64,000 bases of DNA from Melghiribacillus thermohalophilus (GCF_004342905.1 NZ_SMAN01000004.1:1-64000); one strand, 5' to 3'. Positions 26,365 through 35,187 are shown, numbered from the stretch's first letter. Made by a program: numbers and translations. Notes: generated from the sequence alone by a model not told the origin.

Positions 26365-27327
26365 ATGAAACAGGAAAATGTAGAGCACCTTTTTAAGTGG
26401 CTTGATCAAGCCGCTTCACAAATGGAGAAAAACATGAACATGACCTATTTGGAAGGCTTAGTCACAGCCGGAAATTGGCTGTTTGATCCAAAAGACGAAT
26501 ATTCAGAAATAGTTGCTCATATGGAAGAGCCTGATCTGAATGATTATAAAAAAGAAGAAATCCGCAAAGGATTGCAGCTGGCCATATTAAAGGGAATGAA
26601 AGGAGCTACGCAGCAGCACCACTATATCACCCCGGATTCGGTGGCCATATTTATCGGCTATTTAGTTCAGAAATTTTATACCCAGGCGAAACAAATGACC
26701 ATATTTGATCCGGCCTGTGGAACTGGAAACCTCTTGAGTGCTGTGCTGAATCAGCTTTCCCAGAAGGTTGTAGGCTATGGCAGTGAAATCGATTCCACTC
26801 TGATTCAGCTGGCTTACATAAATGCCAATTTACAAAAAAACACCATTGAATTATTCCATCAGGACAGTCTTCGCCCTCTTTTGCTCAATCCGGCAGATGC
26901 AGTCGTTTCGGATCTTCCGGTCGGCTATTATCCGGATGATCAAAACGCTAAAAACTTTGAGTTAAGAGCGGAGGAGGGACATTCTTATGCACACCATTTA
27001 TTTATTGAACAGAGTTTGCAGTATACAAAAGAAGGAGGATATTTATTTTTTTTGATTCCTAATTTTTTATTTGAGAGTGATCAGGCGGACCAATTGAATA
27101 CCTTTATTCACAAACATGCTCATATTGTTGGTCTTCTTCAGCTGCCGAAATCCATGTTTACGTCAGAAAATCAGGCAAAAAGTATTTTTATTCTTCAGAA
27201 AAAAGGTCAGGACACCCAGCCGCCAAAAAAGGCACTGCTTGCTGATTTGCCTTCCTTTAAAGATGTTCATGCGATGAACAATATGCTGAATAAAATTCAG
27301 GAATGGTTTCAAAAGGATTATCATTGA
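26365..27327 (+). CDS. ytxK: class I SAM-dependent DNA methyltransferase-like protein YtxK
   Basis: A 320-residue N6-adenine methyltransferase-fold protein. SAM-binding motif I is DPACGTGNLLSAV and a motif IV-like stretch is SDLPVGYYP. Canonical N6-adenine enzymes have (N/D)PPY or similar, so the active site is modified and catalysis is doubtful. No target recognition domain or restriction partner is present. B. subtilis YtxK is the same family and size. The ATG follows GAGGAGGG. Neighbours tpx and ackA of B. subtilis are missing on both sides. Confidence 0.85.
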   Translation: MKQENVEHLFKWLDQAASQMEKNMNMTYLEGLVTAGNWLFDPKDEYSEIVAHMEEPDLNDYKKEEIRKGLQLAILKGMKGATQQHHYITPDSVAIFIGYLVQKFYTQAKQMTIFDPACGTGNLLSAVLNQLSQKVVGYGSEIDSTLIQLAYINANLQKNTIELFHQDSLRPLLLNPADAVVSDLPVGYYPDDQNAKNFELRAEEGHSYAHHLFIEQSLQYTKEGGYLFFLIPNFLFESDQADQLNTFIHKHAHIVGLLQLPKSMFTSENQAKSIFILQKKGQDTQPPKKALLADLPSFKDVHAMNNMLNKIQEWFQKDYH

Positions 27328-27330
27328 TGG

Positions 27331-27376
27331 CAGAGGCCTGTCTTCCTTATTTTCACGGGAGGCGGCCTTTTAAAAA
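27331..27376 (+). terminator. probable terminator of ytxK
   Basis: An imperfect stem is built from AGGCCTGTCTTCC and GGGAGGCGGCC, followed by TTTTA. Confidence 0.5.
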
Positions 27377-27515
27377 AGCTGTATACTTTTCATACGTGGA
27401 CGGCCAAATCTTTGGAAATAATTCTTTTGTTTTGCACCAGTATCATATTTCTTAAATGTGGTAAAATGGAATATAATCTGATTGCTCTGGCACTGATTGA
27501 GGAGGGTGGACGGAT

Positions 27516-28343
27516 ATGAGTATGGATCAGGCAAAAAATGCTCTGCGAGAATGGGAAAAGCAGAACCGAAGCTATGAAACCAGCGATTTTGAAATGCTGT
27601 ATGACATGTGGGTTCGTCAGGCATTCGGAAAACTCAATTCCGGGATTCAGGAACGATTCTTTGAAAAAATAGATGATTGGATGCTATATACATACACATT
27701 TTTGCAGGGAACAGCTGCCCAGAATGAGGCAAAAGAAAGGATCTTGCAGGCAGGACGTATTTTTAATGCGGAAATCGAAAAGGTTGAGGATATGAAATCA
27801 TTGACCATAGATGAATTGACCTATTTAGCGGAACAGCAGTGTTCGAAAGGAAAACTTTACTCTTTTGCCCAGGGCGGATTGACTGGAGCAGGCGGATATC
27901 TTTTATTAGGCATAGATTTTCCTTTGATGATTGGGCTTAACCTTCGCACAATTCAGTTAGTTGGCTATACATTCGGTTATGAAATGAATCATCCATACGA
28001 AATGGTTCTGGCGTTAAAAGTTTTTCACGGTGCTACGCTGCCTAAACGATTGCGAATGAACGCGTGGTCCCATCTGAAAAAAGAAATTACCACGCATACG
28101 CCTTATATTTATGACGGAGAAGATCAGCTTACCGATGAAAGCTGGTTAGAGCAACCATTGCGTCAAATCTTTAAATCTGTGCTCATCCTGATGTTCCGTA
28201 AAAAGCTATTTCAGGGTCTTCCCCTCATCAGTATAGGAATTGGAGCTTTTGCCAACTATTCTCTGTCCAGACAGGTCACGGATTTTGCCATGAAAATTTA
28301 TCAGTATCGTTATTTGCTGGAACATGGAGAACTGGAAGGATAA
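27516..28343 (+). CDS. EcsC family protein
   Basis: A 275-residue protein with the EcsC domain over about residues 70-265. The hallmark is a glycine-rich amphipathic or membrane segment (FAQGGLTGAGGYLLLGIDFP) followed by NLRTIQLVGYTFGYE. Family members are named after the third gene of the B. subtilis ecs ABC locus, but their role is unresolved. The start ATG follows GGAGGGTGG. It is monocistronic with a terminator behind. It is not beside an ABC transporter here. Confidence 0.8.
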   Translation: MSMDQAKNALREWEKQNRSYETSDFEMLYDMWVRQAFGKLNSGIQERFFEKIDDWMLYTYTFLQGTAAQNEAKERILQAGRIFNAEIEKVEDMKSLTIDELTYLAEQQCSKGKLYSFAQGGLTGAGGYLLLGIDFPLMIGLNLRTIQLVGYTFGYEMNHPYEMVLALKVFHGATLPKRLRMNAWSHLKKEITTHTPYIYDGEDQLTDESWLEQPLRQIFKSVLILMFRKKLFQGLPLISIGIGAFANYSLSRQVTDFAMKIYQYRYLLEHGELEG

Positions 28344-28377
28344 TGGTTTGTATTCGTATTTCTGATTTACCACCGAA

Positions 28378-28409
28378 AAAGCTCCCGGCCTGAGATGGCC
28401 GGGAGTTTC
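28378..28409. terminator. bidirectional terminator between convergent genes
   Basis: GCTCCCGGCC pairs with GGCCGGGAG, preceded by A5 and followed by TTTC. Confidence 0.85.
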
Positions 28410-28419
28410 AAGAATGGGT

Positions 28420-28737
28420 TCAGCAGTCCCGTTGTTTTACGGTAAGTCGTTCAGAAGACCGGTATAGGATCCACAGTTCATTGATCATGGATGCGAGCTC
28501 GCTGATCTCATCATTCAATCGGCAGGAGATGCCAAAATTCATTTCATGATTCAACTGGTCCTGTTTCTGCTCAATTTGCCTTTCCAGCTGTTTAATCCTG
28601 TCCGGAATCATTCCCCGAATCTTTTCCCATTCCCCAAGTATGTACTCCTGTTCCTCTTTTGTGTATTCATTCCAGTCTTTTTCCAGATCAGGAACGGGAA
28701 TATTCAATCTCGGATGCTTCACAAACCATTTCTGCAT
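28420..28737 (-). CDS. 105-residue coiled-coil protein, function unknown
   Basis: I do not recognise this protein. It begins MQKWFVKHPRLNIPVPDLEK, has a long charged helix with heptad character (about residues 45-75, RIKQLERQIEQKQDQLNHEM) and a second helix near the C terminus. Two cysteines are present (one in ISCRL, one terminal). AAGGTGTG precedes the ATG. It starts 11 nt after the uspA stop on the same strand, so it is the second gene of that operon and may share its stress-related expression. Confidence 0.6.
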   Translation of the reverse strand: MQKWFVKHPRLNIPVPDLEKDWNEYTKEEQEYILGEWEKIRGMIPDRIKQLERQIEQKQDQLNHEMNFGISCRLNDEISELASMINELWILYRSSERLTVKQRDC

Positions 28738-28748
28738 GCCATCACACC

Positions 28749-29186
28749 TTAAGAACGTACCACAAGCACATCTACCTCAGCATAACGGGTAATATGTTCA
28801 GAAACACTTCCGATTAAAAAGCGCTCCACCGCATTCAGTCCAGTCGCTCCACATACAATCAAGTCAGCTTTAAATCGCGGTGCCACATCTTTCGGAATTT
28901 TCACCCTTGGAGAACCATACTCCAGATCAATTTTTACATCTCTCAGTCCTGCATCCTCTGCCTTTTCCCTGTATTCATTGAGCAAATCTCTGGCGAACTT
29001 TTCGCTTTGTTCCGCAATCGTTCGGTCATAGGCCTGCAAAGGAGCATACGCACGTGTGTCGATGACATGGGAAATGACCAGTTCAGCGTGATTTCTTTTT
29101 GCGATATCAATGGCTTTATTCAGTGCACGCTCGGCTTCCTCAGAACCGTCAACAGCAACTACAATATGTTTGTATTCAAATGCCAC
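28749..29186 (-). CDS. universal stress protein (UspA family)
   Basis: A 145-residue single-domain Usp. It begins at GTG 29186, 8 nt after AAGGAGG, and reads VAFEYKHIVVAVDGSEEAER. The ATP-binding signature G-x2-G-x9-G-S is present as GATGLNAVERFLIGS near the C terminus, so this is an ATP-binding type. Such proteins are induced by stress and energy limitation. The open frame extends upstream to 29231 in a Cys- and Lys-rich stretch that overlaps the ribosome binding site and is not coding. Confidence 0.9.
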   Translation of the reverse strand: MAFEYKHIVVAVDGSEEAERALNKAIDIAKRNHAELVISHVIDTRAYAPLQAYDRTIAEQSEKFARDLLNEYREKAEDAGLRDVKIDLEYGSPRVKIPKDVAPRFKADLIVCGATGLNAVERFLIGSVSEHITRYAEVDVLVVRS

Positions 29187-29398
29187 GACATTTTCCTCCT
29201 TTTTGCCCTTTCGGCACCCGCATCTGTGCAAACAACAGAGATGTCCCCTTCATCAATATCCCGGAAGTTTTGAACCAAAACGGGTCACTCAGGCTTTTCT
29301 TTATTTTTTATTATATCATTCGCAGATAGGATATGGAAAAACTTTCGTGAGGAATTTGTGACATACTTCGTTACATTAAGGAGTAGGAGGTGAAATCG

Positions 29399-29524
29399 AT
29401 GGACAAATCTGAACGGAAACAGGTTAAGCCACGTGATCAAGAATCTGAAGACAGACTGACGGTAACGAAACAGATTCAGGACAGTTACAAGAGTGGCATT
29501 GAAGAAAATGATACAGAAGACTGA
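29399..29524 (+). CDS. 41-residue acidic small protein, YozQ/DUF4025-like
   Basis: Read directly from sequence: ATG 29399 stands behind AGGAGGTGAAATCG and the stop is TGA 29522-29524. The protein is highly charged, starting MDKSERKQVKPRDQESEDR and ending SGIEENDTED. The middle (LTVTKQIQDSYKSGI) resembles the DUF4025 pattern ATTHEQVSDTYxEGTID of small Bacillus proteins such as YozQ. That similarity is from memory and partial. Ribosome binding site quality is the main evidence that it is translated. Confidence 0.6.
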   Translation: MDKSERKQVKPRDQESEDRLTVTKQIQDSYKSGIEENDTED

Positions 29525-29620
29525 TGGTTTGTGCTTTTGTTTAACCCCTGCACCGGATTATGATATGATAAAATCAATGAATCGGTCAATTGAAATGGTT
29601 TAGATGGGAGAGGCTGTCTT

Positions 29621-30382
29621 ATGGCAAGACATGCACTGGTAACTGCAGGAACGAAGGGACTGGGCAGAAAAGTAACCGAGCTTCTGCTGCAAAACGGTTA
29701 TACCGTTACAGCCACTTTTTTTTCCGATGGGGAAAAAGCCCGGGAACTGAAAAAATCTTTTCCGCAATACCAGGAACAATTGCAAATTGTCAGGGCAGAC
29801 GTGACAAATAAAGAGGATTTGAAGCGCCTGGTCGATCAGGCTTATGAAGTGTTTGGGAGGATTGACTGTTTAATCAATAACGCCGGACCTTATATTTTTG
29901 AACGGAAAAAACTCATTGATTATTCGGAGGAAGAATGGAACCAGATGGTTCGCGGCAACTTAGATAGTGTATTTTATTTGTTAAAATGGATTCTTCCCAT
30001 TATGCGCAGGCAAAAATTTGGCCGGGTGATCAATTACGGTTTTCAGGGGGCCAATGATGCATCCGGCTGGATTTATCGATCTGCTTTTGCGGCAGCTAAG
30101 GTGGGACTCGTTTCCTTAACGAAGACAGTCGCCTATGAGGAAGCGGAATACGGCATTACCTCGAATATGGTCTGTCCGGGAAACATTGTGGGAAACATGA
30201 AAGAAGCATCTATTGAGGAAAGCAGAAAGCTCAAAGATGAACACACGCCTATTGGACGTTCTGGGACCGGTGAGGATATTGCGAGAATGATTTTGTACTT
30301 ATGTGATGAAAATTCGGATATGATAACCGGGTCGGTCATTGAAGTGACCGGGGGACTTGATGTTATTCATCGTTATCGGTAA
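29621..30382 (+). CDS. ytkK: SDR-fold oxidoreductase-like protein YtkK
   Basis: A 253-residue Rossmann-fold protein of the FabG-like short-chain dehydrogenase family. The nucleotide-binding turn is TAGTKGLG (first Gly of TGxxxGxG replaced by Ala) and NNAG is present. The catalytic YxxxK appears as FAAAK (F156 to K160); the nearest Tyr is Y152, four residues earlier. The usual catalytic Ser strand reads INYGFQGAND, without Ser. It may therefore be a non-canonical or inactive dehydrogenase. Equivalent to B. subtilis YtkK by sequence type and the nearby ytkL. The ATG at 29621 has GGGAGAGG upstream. Confidence 0.83.
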   Translation: MARHALVTAGTKGLGRKVTELLLQNGYTVTATFFSDGEKARELKKSFPQYQEQLQIVRADVTNKEDLKRLVDQAYEVFGRIDCLINNAGPYIFERKKLIDYSEEEWNQMVRGNLDSVFYLLKWILPIMRRQKFGRVINYGFQGANDASGWIYRSAFAAAKVGLVSLTKTVAYEEAEYGITSNMVCPGNIVGNMKEASIEESRKLKDEHTPIGRSGTGEDIARMILYLCDENSDMITGSVIEVTGGLDVIHRYR

Positions 30383-30529
30383 AAAAGGGAAAATCATCAT
30401 CTCTAATGAAAAGGCTTACATCCAGGAAAATCCATGTCATTTTCAGACTTCCTTTTTGTCTGGTTCAGTGTTATAGTATTATCGTTTACATAAACCATCA
30501 AAAATGATGTATTGAAGGAGGTTTCCAGC

Positions 30530-31645
30530 ATGAAAATTGGGGTACCAAAGGAAATAAAAAATAATGAAAATCGGGTAGCGTTAACCCCGGCAGGAGTCAT
30601 GACACTAAAGAAAGCCGGACATGAGGTATTTATTGAAACAGGAGCTGGTTTAGGTTCTGGATTTACGGACGAGCAGTATACAGAAGCAGGTGCTCAAATC
30701 GTAACTACAGCAAAGGAAGCCTGGAGTCAGGAAATGGTTATGAAAGTAAAAGAGCCTCTTCCTGAGGAATATGACTATTTCTATGAAGGATTAATTTTAT
30801 TTACCTATTTGCACCTGGCTGCCGAGCCGGAGCTGACCAAAGCCCTGATTGAGAAAAAAGTGGTTGGGATAGCTTATGAAACGGTTCAGCTGGATAACGG
30901 ATCCCTTCCGCTTCTGACACCGATGAGTGAGGTTGCTGGCCGGATGGCTACTCAGATCGGTGCGCAATTTTTAGAAAAACCTCACGGAGGAAAAGGGATT
31001 CTGTTAGGCGGAATTCCTGGAGTGCGCCGTGGAAAAGTGACGATTATTGGCGGTGGGGTTGTGGGAACCAATGCTGCGAAAATTGCCGTTGGACTTGGAG
31101 CAGATGTAACTATCGTTGACTTAAATCCGGATCGTCTCCGGGAGCTGGATGATATTTTTGGATCTTCCATTAATACACTCATGTCCAATTCATTAAATAT
31201 TGCTGAGGCAGTAAAAGAATCTGACCTCGTTATCGGTGCAGTATTGATTCCAGGAGCAAAAGCGCCAAAACTTGTTACTGAGGACATGGTCAAAGAAATG
31301 AAAAAAGGTTCCGTCATTGTGGATGTAGCAATCGATCAGGGTGGCATTGTAGAAACGTCTGACCGTATTACTACCCATGATAACCCAACTTACGAGAAGC
31401 ATGGTGTCGTTCATTACGCCGTTGCGAACATGCCGGGTGCCGTACCACGCACTTCAACCATTGGGTTAACAAATGTGACCGTGCCATATGCTGTTCAGCT
31501 TGCCAACAAGGGATATAAGCAAGCATGTCTGGATCATGCTGCTCTGAAAAAAGGCATTAATACCTTAAATGGGTATGTGACCTATCAGGCGGTAGCGGAA
31601 GCTCATGGTCTAGAGTATGAAAATGTGGACTTGCTGTTAAAATAA
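30530..31645 (+). CDS. ald: alanine dehydrogenase
   Basis: A 371-residue NAD-dependent enzyme converting L-alanine to pyruvate and ammonia. It supports growth on alanine and sporulation in B. subtilis. The N terminus [20 protein letters not shown] is diagnostic. Substrate and catalytic residues are K74 (MKVKEP) and H95 (YLHLAAEP), with DQGG further on. The NAD-binding loop is [10 protein letters not shown]. The ATG at 30530 lies behind AAGGAGGT. It is monocistronic, with a strong terminator. Confidence 0.96.
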   Translation: MKIGVPKEIKNNENRVALTPAGVMTLKKAGHEVFIETGAGLGSGFTDEQYTEAGAQIVTTAKEAWSQEMVMKVKEPLPEEYDYFYEGLILFTYLHLAAEPELTKALIEKKVVGIAYETVQLDNGSLPLLTPMSEVAGRMATQIGAQFLEKPHGGKGILLGGIPGVRRGKVTIIGGGVVGTNAAKIAVGLGADVTIVDLNPDRLRELDDIFGSSINTLMSNSLNIAEAVKESDLVIGAVLIPGAKAPKLVTEDMVKEMKKGSVIVDVAIDQGGIVETSDRITTHDNPTYEKHGVVHYAVANMPGAVPRTSTIGLTNVTVPYAVQLANKGYKQACLDHAALKKGINTLNGYVTYQAVAEAHGLEYENVDLLLK

Positions 31646-31652
31646 TGAATCA

Positions 31653-31690
31653 AAAAGGGCTGCTATTCAGGATCAAAGCAGCCCTTTTGA
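31653..31690. terminator. terminator between convergent ald and M24 peptidase
   Basis: A 12-bp stem of AAAAGGGCTGCT with AGCAGCCCTTTT. Confidence 0.88.
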
Positions 31691-31707
31691 CTATTTTTGG
31701 GGAAATA

Positions 31708-32802
31708 CTATTCAATGATTTGCAGTTCTTTCGGATAAGAGGTCAATATTTCAGCACCTTTTTTGGTTACGAATATCTCGTCTTCAATCCGAACACCGCC
31801 TGCATCCGGTACATAAATACCCGGTTCAATGGTGAAACACATGCCTTCCTGAATCGGCAAAGGGTTTTTTCCATGCATGGAAGGGAACTCATGGACGTCA
31901 ATCCCTAAGCCATGGCCTATACGATGGGTAAAATATGATCCATATCCTGCGTCATCAATCATTTTCCGTGCGGCCTGATCAATTTTTCCGACAGGTACTC
32001 CCAATGAGACGGTGTTGATCGCCTCTTTCTGTGCAGTCAATACCGTATGATAGATCTCCTTTTGAACATCAGATATCTTTTTGTAGGCTACGGTTCGGGT
32101 GATATCGGAACAATATCCTTCGTACACTACGCCGAGGTCAAACAGCACAAAATCTCCTGGCTCAATCTTTCGGCCGCCGGGAGTTCCATGGGGGGAGGCG
32201 GTGTTTGCCCCTGTCAGGACAAGCGTGGAAAAAGACATCTCCCTTACTCCTTCACGCTTCAGGGCATATTCGATTTCAGCAAGAAGTTCCAGTTCTGTTT
32301 TTCCTTCCTGTATTCCTTCAATGCCTGTTTTAACCCCATAATCAGCCAGTACCGCTGCCTGTTTTAACAGGTTAAATTCTTTTTTGTCCTTCAATAAGCG
32401 CAGTTCATTCAAAATCGTCTGGGCATCTTCAAGGACGCAATCGGGCATTATTGATTCAATCATTTCTTTTCGGTCCACGGTCAGCTGGTTTTTCTCAATG
32501 CCCATCGAATAGGGAGATTTGCCGGAAGAATGCAGATAGGCTTTAAACTTGTTCCACGGGTCGGTCTGATCATCATATGTAAGTAAATCGCCTTTCCATC
32601 CGGCCTGTAGGGCATCCTCCTTTTCCAGTTCAGGAACAATGAGGACAGGACCGGTCTGATCGGCGTAAAGGGCAATCAACCGTTCGTGGGGGTTCGTCAG
32701 AAAGTTCGTGAAGTAATAAATGTTTGCTTTCGATGTGATGAAAATACTATCCAATCCCCTGTTCCTTATTATCTGCAACAAGCGGTTCAGTCTCGATTCC
32801 AT
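31708..32802 (-). CDS. M24 family Xaa-Pro peptidase
   Basis: A 364-residue metallopeptidase cutting N-terminal Xaa-Pro bonds (proline dipeptidase or aminopeptidase P type). It has the N-terminal creatinase-like domain (about residues 1-125) and the pita-bread catalytic domain. Metal ligands are the two Asp in FDLGVVYEGYCSDITRT, His in HRIGHGLGID, and Glu in TIEPGIY and RIEDEIF. The start at 32802 follows AGAGGTGA; the upstream MMRGDTT codons overlap that site. It is divergent from the PspA cluster. Confidence 0.9.
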   Translation of the reverse strand: MESRLNRLLQIIRNRGLDSIFITSKANIYYFTNFLTNPHERLIALYADQTGPVLIVPELEKEDALQAGWKGDLLTYDDQTDPWNKFKAYLHSSGKSPYSMGIEKNQLTVDRKEMIESIMPDCVLEDAQTILNELRLLKDKKEFNLLKQAAVLADYGVKTGIEGIQEGKTELELLAEIEYALKREGVREMSFSTLVLTGANTASPHGTPGGRKIEPGDFVLFDLGVVYEGYCSDITRTVAYKKISDVQKEIYHTVLTAQKEAINTVSLGVPVGKIDQAARKMIDDAGYGSYFTHRIGHGLGIDVHEFPSMHGKNPLPIQEGMCFTIEPGIYVPDAGGVRIEDEIFVTKKGAEILTSYPKELQIIE

Positions 32803-32905
32803 GGTGGTGTCACCTCTCATCATTTTGAATGTCTTTAAATAGACTTTACCAGTATGAACCGAAAAAAGAAAGGGAATGCGAATATTTCTCTTTTTTTTAA
32901 AAAAA

Positions 32906-32932
32906 TGAAACGTGATATCCCCTTTTGTCGTA
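32906..32932 (+). promoter_or_regulatory. SigW-type ECF sigma promoter of the PspA cluster
   Basis: TGAAAC (32906-32911), a 17-nt spacer and CGTA (32929-32932) match the SigW consensus TGAAAC-N16/17-CGTA. The first gene starts 44 nt downstream. In B. subtilis the pspA operon is SigW-driven, which supports the call. Confidence 0.72.
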
Positions 32933-32975
32933 CTACTTATCAGATGGATCGATCCTAAAATTGAGGTGAATGATT

Positions 32976-33491
32976 GTGGGCCTGTTTTCTAATCTTTTTG
33001 GCAAAAAAAATCAAAAAACTGATCACACTGTAAAGGAAAGAAATTTGCTATCCATAGAGGTAGGTGATATCGTAACCTATGATTTAATAGACTATGAAGT
33101 GGTGGGCAAAATCACATACCGTGATCACGGCTATGAATGGTATGCCTATCAGCTCCTCGGGAATGGGGGTACGATCTGGCTTGCTGCTGAAATGGATGAT
33201 GAATTGGAAGCGGGGATATACCGCAAAATTACCCTGCCCGTTCATGAACCGTTTCCGCAAAAGATCGAATACGACGGCAAAATGTTTTATCTTGATGAAG
33301 AAGGTCATGCGAATGTTACCGGAGAAGGAAGAAGCAAACAGGTCAATGGACAGAGCATCCATTATGCCGATTACTGCGATGAAGAAGAGGAACATTTCTT
33401 AAGTGTGGAAAAATGGGGTTCCGATTTAGAGGTCAGTTACGGATACCCTATTGAAGAATATGAAATGAAAATTATTGCAGGTTCAAAATAA
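32976..33491 (+). CDS. DUF4178 protein of the PspA cluster
   Basis: A 171-residue cytosolic protein with one DUF4178 domain (about residues 25-165). Family features are the VGDIVTYDLIDYEVVGKITY start, YEWYAYQLL, and repeated short beta strands with WLAAE and YYxDEEG-like segments. No membrane segment or signal. The GTG start at 32976 has GAGGTGA upstream. First gene behind the ECF-type promoter, 15 nt before pspA. DUF4178 proteins recur beside PspA, DUF350 and spermidine-synthase-like genes. The biochemical role is unknown. Confidence 0.82.
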   Translation: MGLFSNLFGKKNQKTDHTVKERNLLSIEVGDIVTYDLIDYEVVGKITYRDHGYEWYAYQLLGNGGTIWLAAEMDDELEAGIYRKITLPVHEPFPQKIEYDGKMFYLDEEGHANVTGEGRSKQVNGQSIHYADYCDEEEEHFLSVEKWGSDLEVSYGYPIEEYEMKIIAGSK

Positions 33492-33506
33492 AAGGAGGTC
33501 GTTTTG

Positions 33507-34178
33507 ATGTTTAAATTTTTCAAACGTGTGAAAACCGTTGTCAGCTCTGAATTAAACGCTATGCTGGATAAAGCGGAAGATCCAGTGAAAATGCTTGATC
33601 AATTCATGAGGGATATGGAAGAGGATATCCGTGAAGCGGAAAGCAGCGTGGCCAAACAGATCGCCAATGAAAAAATGCTGAAGAAGAAATATGATGACGC
33701 GATGGCACTGGTTGAAAAAAGACAAAAGCAGGCCGAAAAAGCGGTGGAAGCCGGAGATGATGACCTGGCGAGAAGGGCACTGGAAGACAAGCGCAACCAT
33801 GAAGAACAGGCTAACCTGTTAAAGGAGTCATGGGAGAAGGCTAAAGCTGATACTCAGGCACTTCGCCATAAGCTTGATGAAATGAAAAGAGAATATCAGG
33901 AGATGAAACTGAAGAAGGATTCTCTGAAAGCCCGCGCTGAATCCGCGAAGACAAGAACAAAAATGAACCGGGCTATGTCATCCATCAGCAATGATGAGGC
34001 AAAACGGGGATTTGAGCGAATGGAAGAAAAAGTGATGCGTTATGAAGCAGAAGCTGAAACGAGTGAAGATTTGTCATCCGAAAGCCGCTCCCTCGATGAT
34101 GAGTTTGAAGAACTGGAAAAGGGAAGCGCAGTAGATGATGAACTCGCTGCATTAAAAAAGAAAATGAATAAGGAGTAA
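33507..34178 (+). CDS. pspA: phage shock protein A (PspA/IM30 family)
   Basis: A 223-residue peripheral membrane protein that polymerises on and stabilises damaged cytoplasmic membranes. It has the N-terminal amphipathic start MFKFFKRVKTVVSSELNAML followed by the conserved EDPVKMLDQFMRDMEEDI, then long coiled-coil helices to about residue 180 and an acidic C-terminal tail. Size fits the family. The ATG is at 33507, behind AAAGGAGG. Second gene of the cluster. B. subtilis LiaH and PspA belong to the same family; neighbours differ from the lia operon. Confidence 0.95.
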   Translation: MFKFFKRVKTVVSSELNAMLDKAEDPVKMLDQFMRDMEEDIREAESSVAKQIANEKMLKKKYDDAMALVEKRQKQAEKAVEAGDDDLARRALEDKRNHEEQANLLKESWEKAKADTQALRHKLDEMKREYQEMKLKKDSLKARAESAKTRTKMNRAMSSISNDEAKRGFERMEEKVMRYEAEAETSEDLSSESRSLDDEFEELEKGSAVDDELAALKKKMNKE

Positions 34179-34489
34179 ACAAGCAAGCGGAACTCGAGCC
34201 GTACGCTTTAGCCTTAATGTCCTGGAGGCAGAAGCGGGGAAGCTGAAGAGGCTGCTCATGGTGAGAATACAGGTGCTCGTCCGCAAGCGACACACAATCC
34301 GAAAGAAAATGACAGATACCCTTAATGAGAATTGGCCGTCTTTAGGTTCCTGAGACAGGCCAATTCTTTCTGACATATATACAGAGAAATGAACAGCCTT
34401 TAGTAAATCATTCCGTCCTATGCAGGATTTTGATCACAAAACGATTGTTTCTTTAGTGCACTCATCCTGATCCGAGGGGAGGGAGCAAG
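34179..34489. other. 311-nt gap inside the PspA cluster
   Basis: No gene was recognised. A hairpin terminator lies at 34328-34372, so downstream genes may be transcribed partly by read-through or from a promoter between 34373 and 34480 that I could not define. The first 150 nt are GC-rich and look like decayed sequence. Confidence 0.35.
34328..34372 (+). terminator. hairpin terminator behind pspA
   Basis: A 10-bp stem (AGAATTGGCC with GGCCAATTCT), a 20-nt loop and a short T-rich tail (TTCTTTC region). It is probably partial. Confidence 0.65.
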
Positions 34490-35170
34490 TTGAGGTTTAA
34501 GCTGATATCCATGATCATTATGTCTGGTCTGGTGCTTTCAGCATGCGGTTCAGACTCCAAGGTTAACCAGTACATCAGTGGAGAAGCTGAACGGGGCATT
34601 TCAGCATCGGGGACGAACGAAATTAGCGGACCGTCTCTGGAGGAACTGGAAGAAAAGATCAGCAACAACCAATACAGCAACATTGAAACCATGCTGAAAG
34701 ACCTATTTCCAGTAAGAGATGTGATTTCCGAAGGCTCCGACCAGCAGGTAACCATATTTCAGGCCAGGGATCTGACAGTCGAGCAACTTTCCGATAGGAT
34801 TGCAGAAAGCATTCCGCCTCAAAAAGCTAGTGAGATCCAGAATAATGAGCAAATATTCATTTACCCGGAAGGCATATTAACGATTAAAGAAGACCCGAAT
34901 GAAAACCAAATTCTTTTGCTAGAGTTTGCTACACTTGATTTTGTTCGGGATCATTATTCACCGAACTATTTTAATGGATTTTTTGCCCTGTGGGTGCTCG
35001 ATGAGGTGCTCGATGTCGACGACTGGGGAAAAAAGAGAATGAGTAAATGTACAGCCGGGAATTGTTATGAAGGTTATCCAAAAACCGATAAATATCGGTC
35101 CGGTAATGTGGGATCTCTGCGCGGAGCATCCTCGAATACACGGGGAGGCGGTCCGGGATCTGGAAAATAA
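34490..35170 (+). CDS. DUF4247 lipoprotein
   Basis: A 226-residue lipoprotein. The signal peptide ends in lipobox LSAC with lipid-modified C19 or so (SGLVLSACGSD). The mature part matches DUF4247: NIETMLKDLFPVRDVI, then a strand-rich segment, an aromatic stretch FFALWVLDEVLD and a CxxxxxC pair (CTAGNCYEGY). The C terminus is glycine- and serine-rich. It begins with TTG 34490 behind GGGGAGGGAG. The stop is followed by the DUF350 gene after 17 nt, so the two are coupled. It would sit outside the membrane and could sense or brace envelope damage; this is inference. Confidence 0.82.
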   Translation: MRFKLISMIIMSGLVLSACGSDSKVNQYISGEAERGISASGTNEISGPSLEELEEKISNNQYSNIETMLKDLFPVRDVISEGSDQQVTIFQARDLTVEQLSDRIAESIPPQKASEIQNNEQIFIYPEGILTIKEDPNENQILLLEFATLDFVRDHYSPNYFNGFFALWVLDEVLDVDDWGKKRMSKCTAGNCYEGYPKTDKYRSGNVGSLRGASSNTRGGGPGSGK

Positions 35171-35187
35171 TGAAGGAGGTTGTAAGA

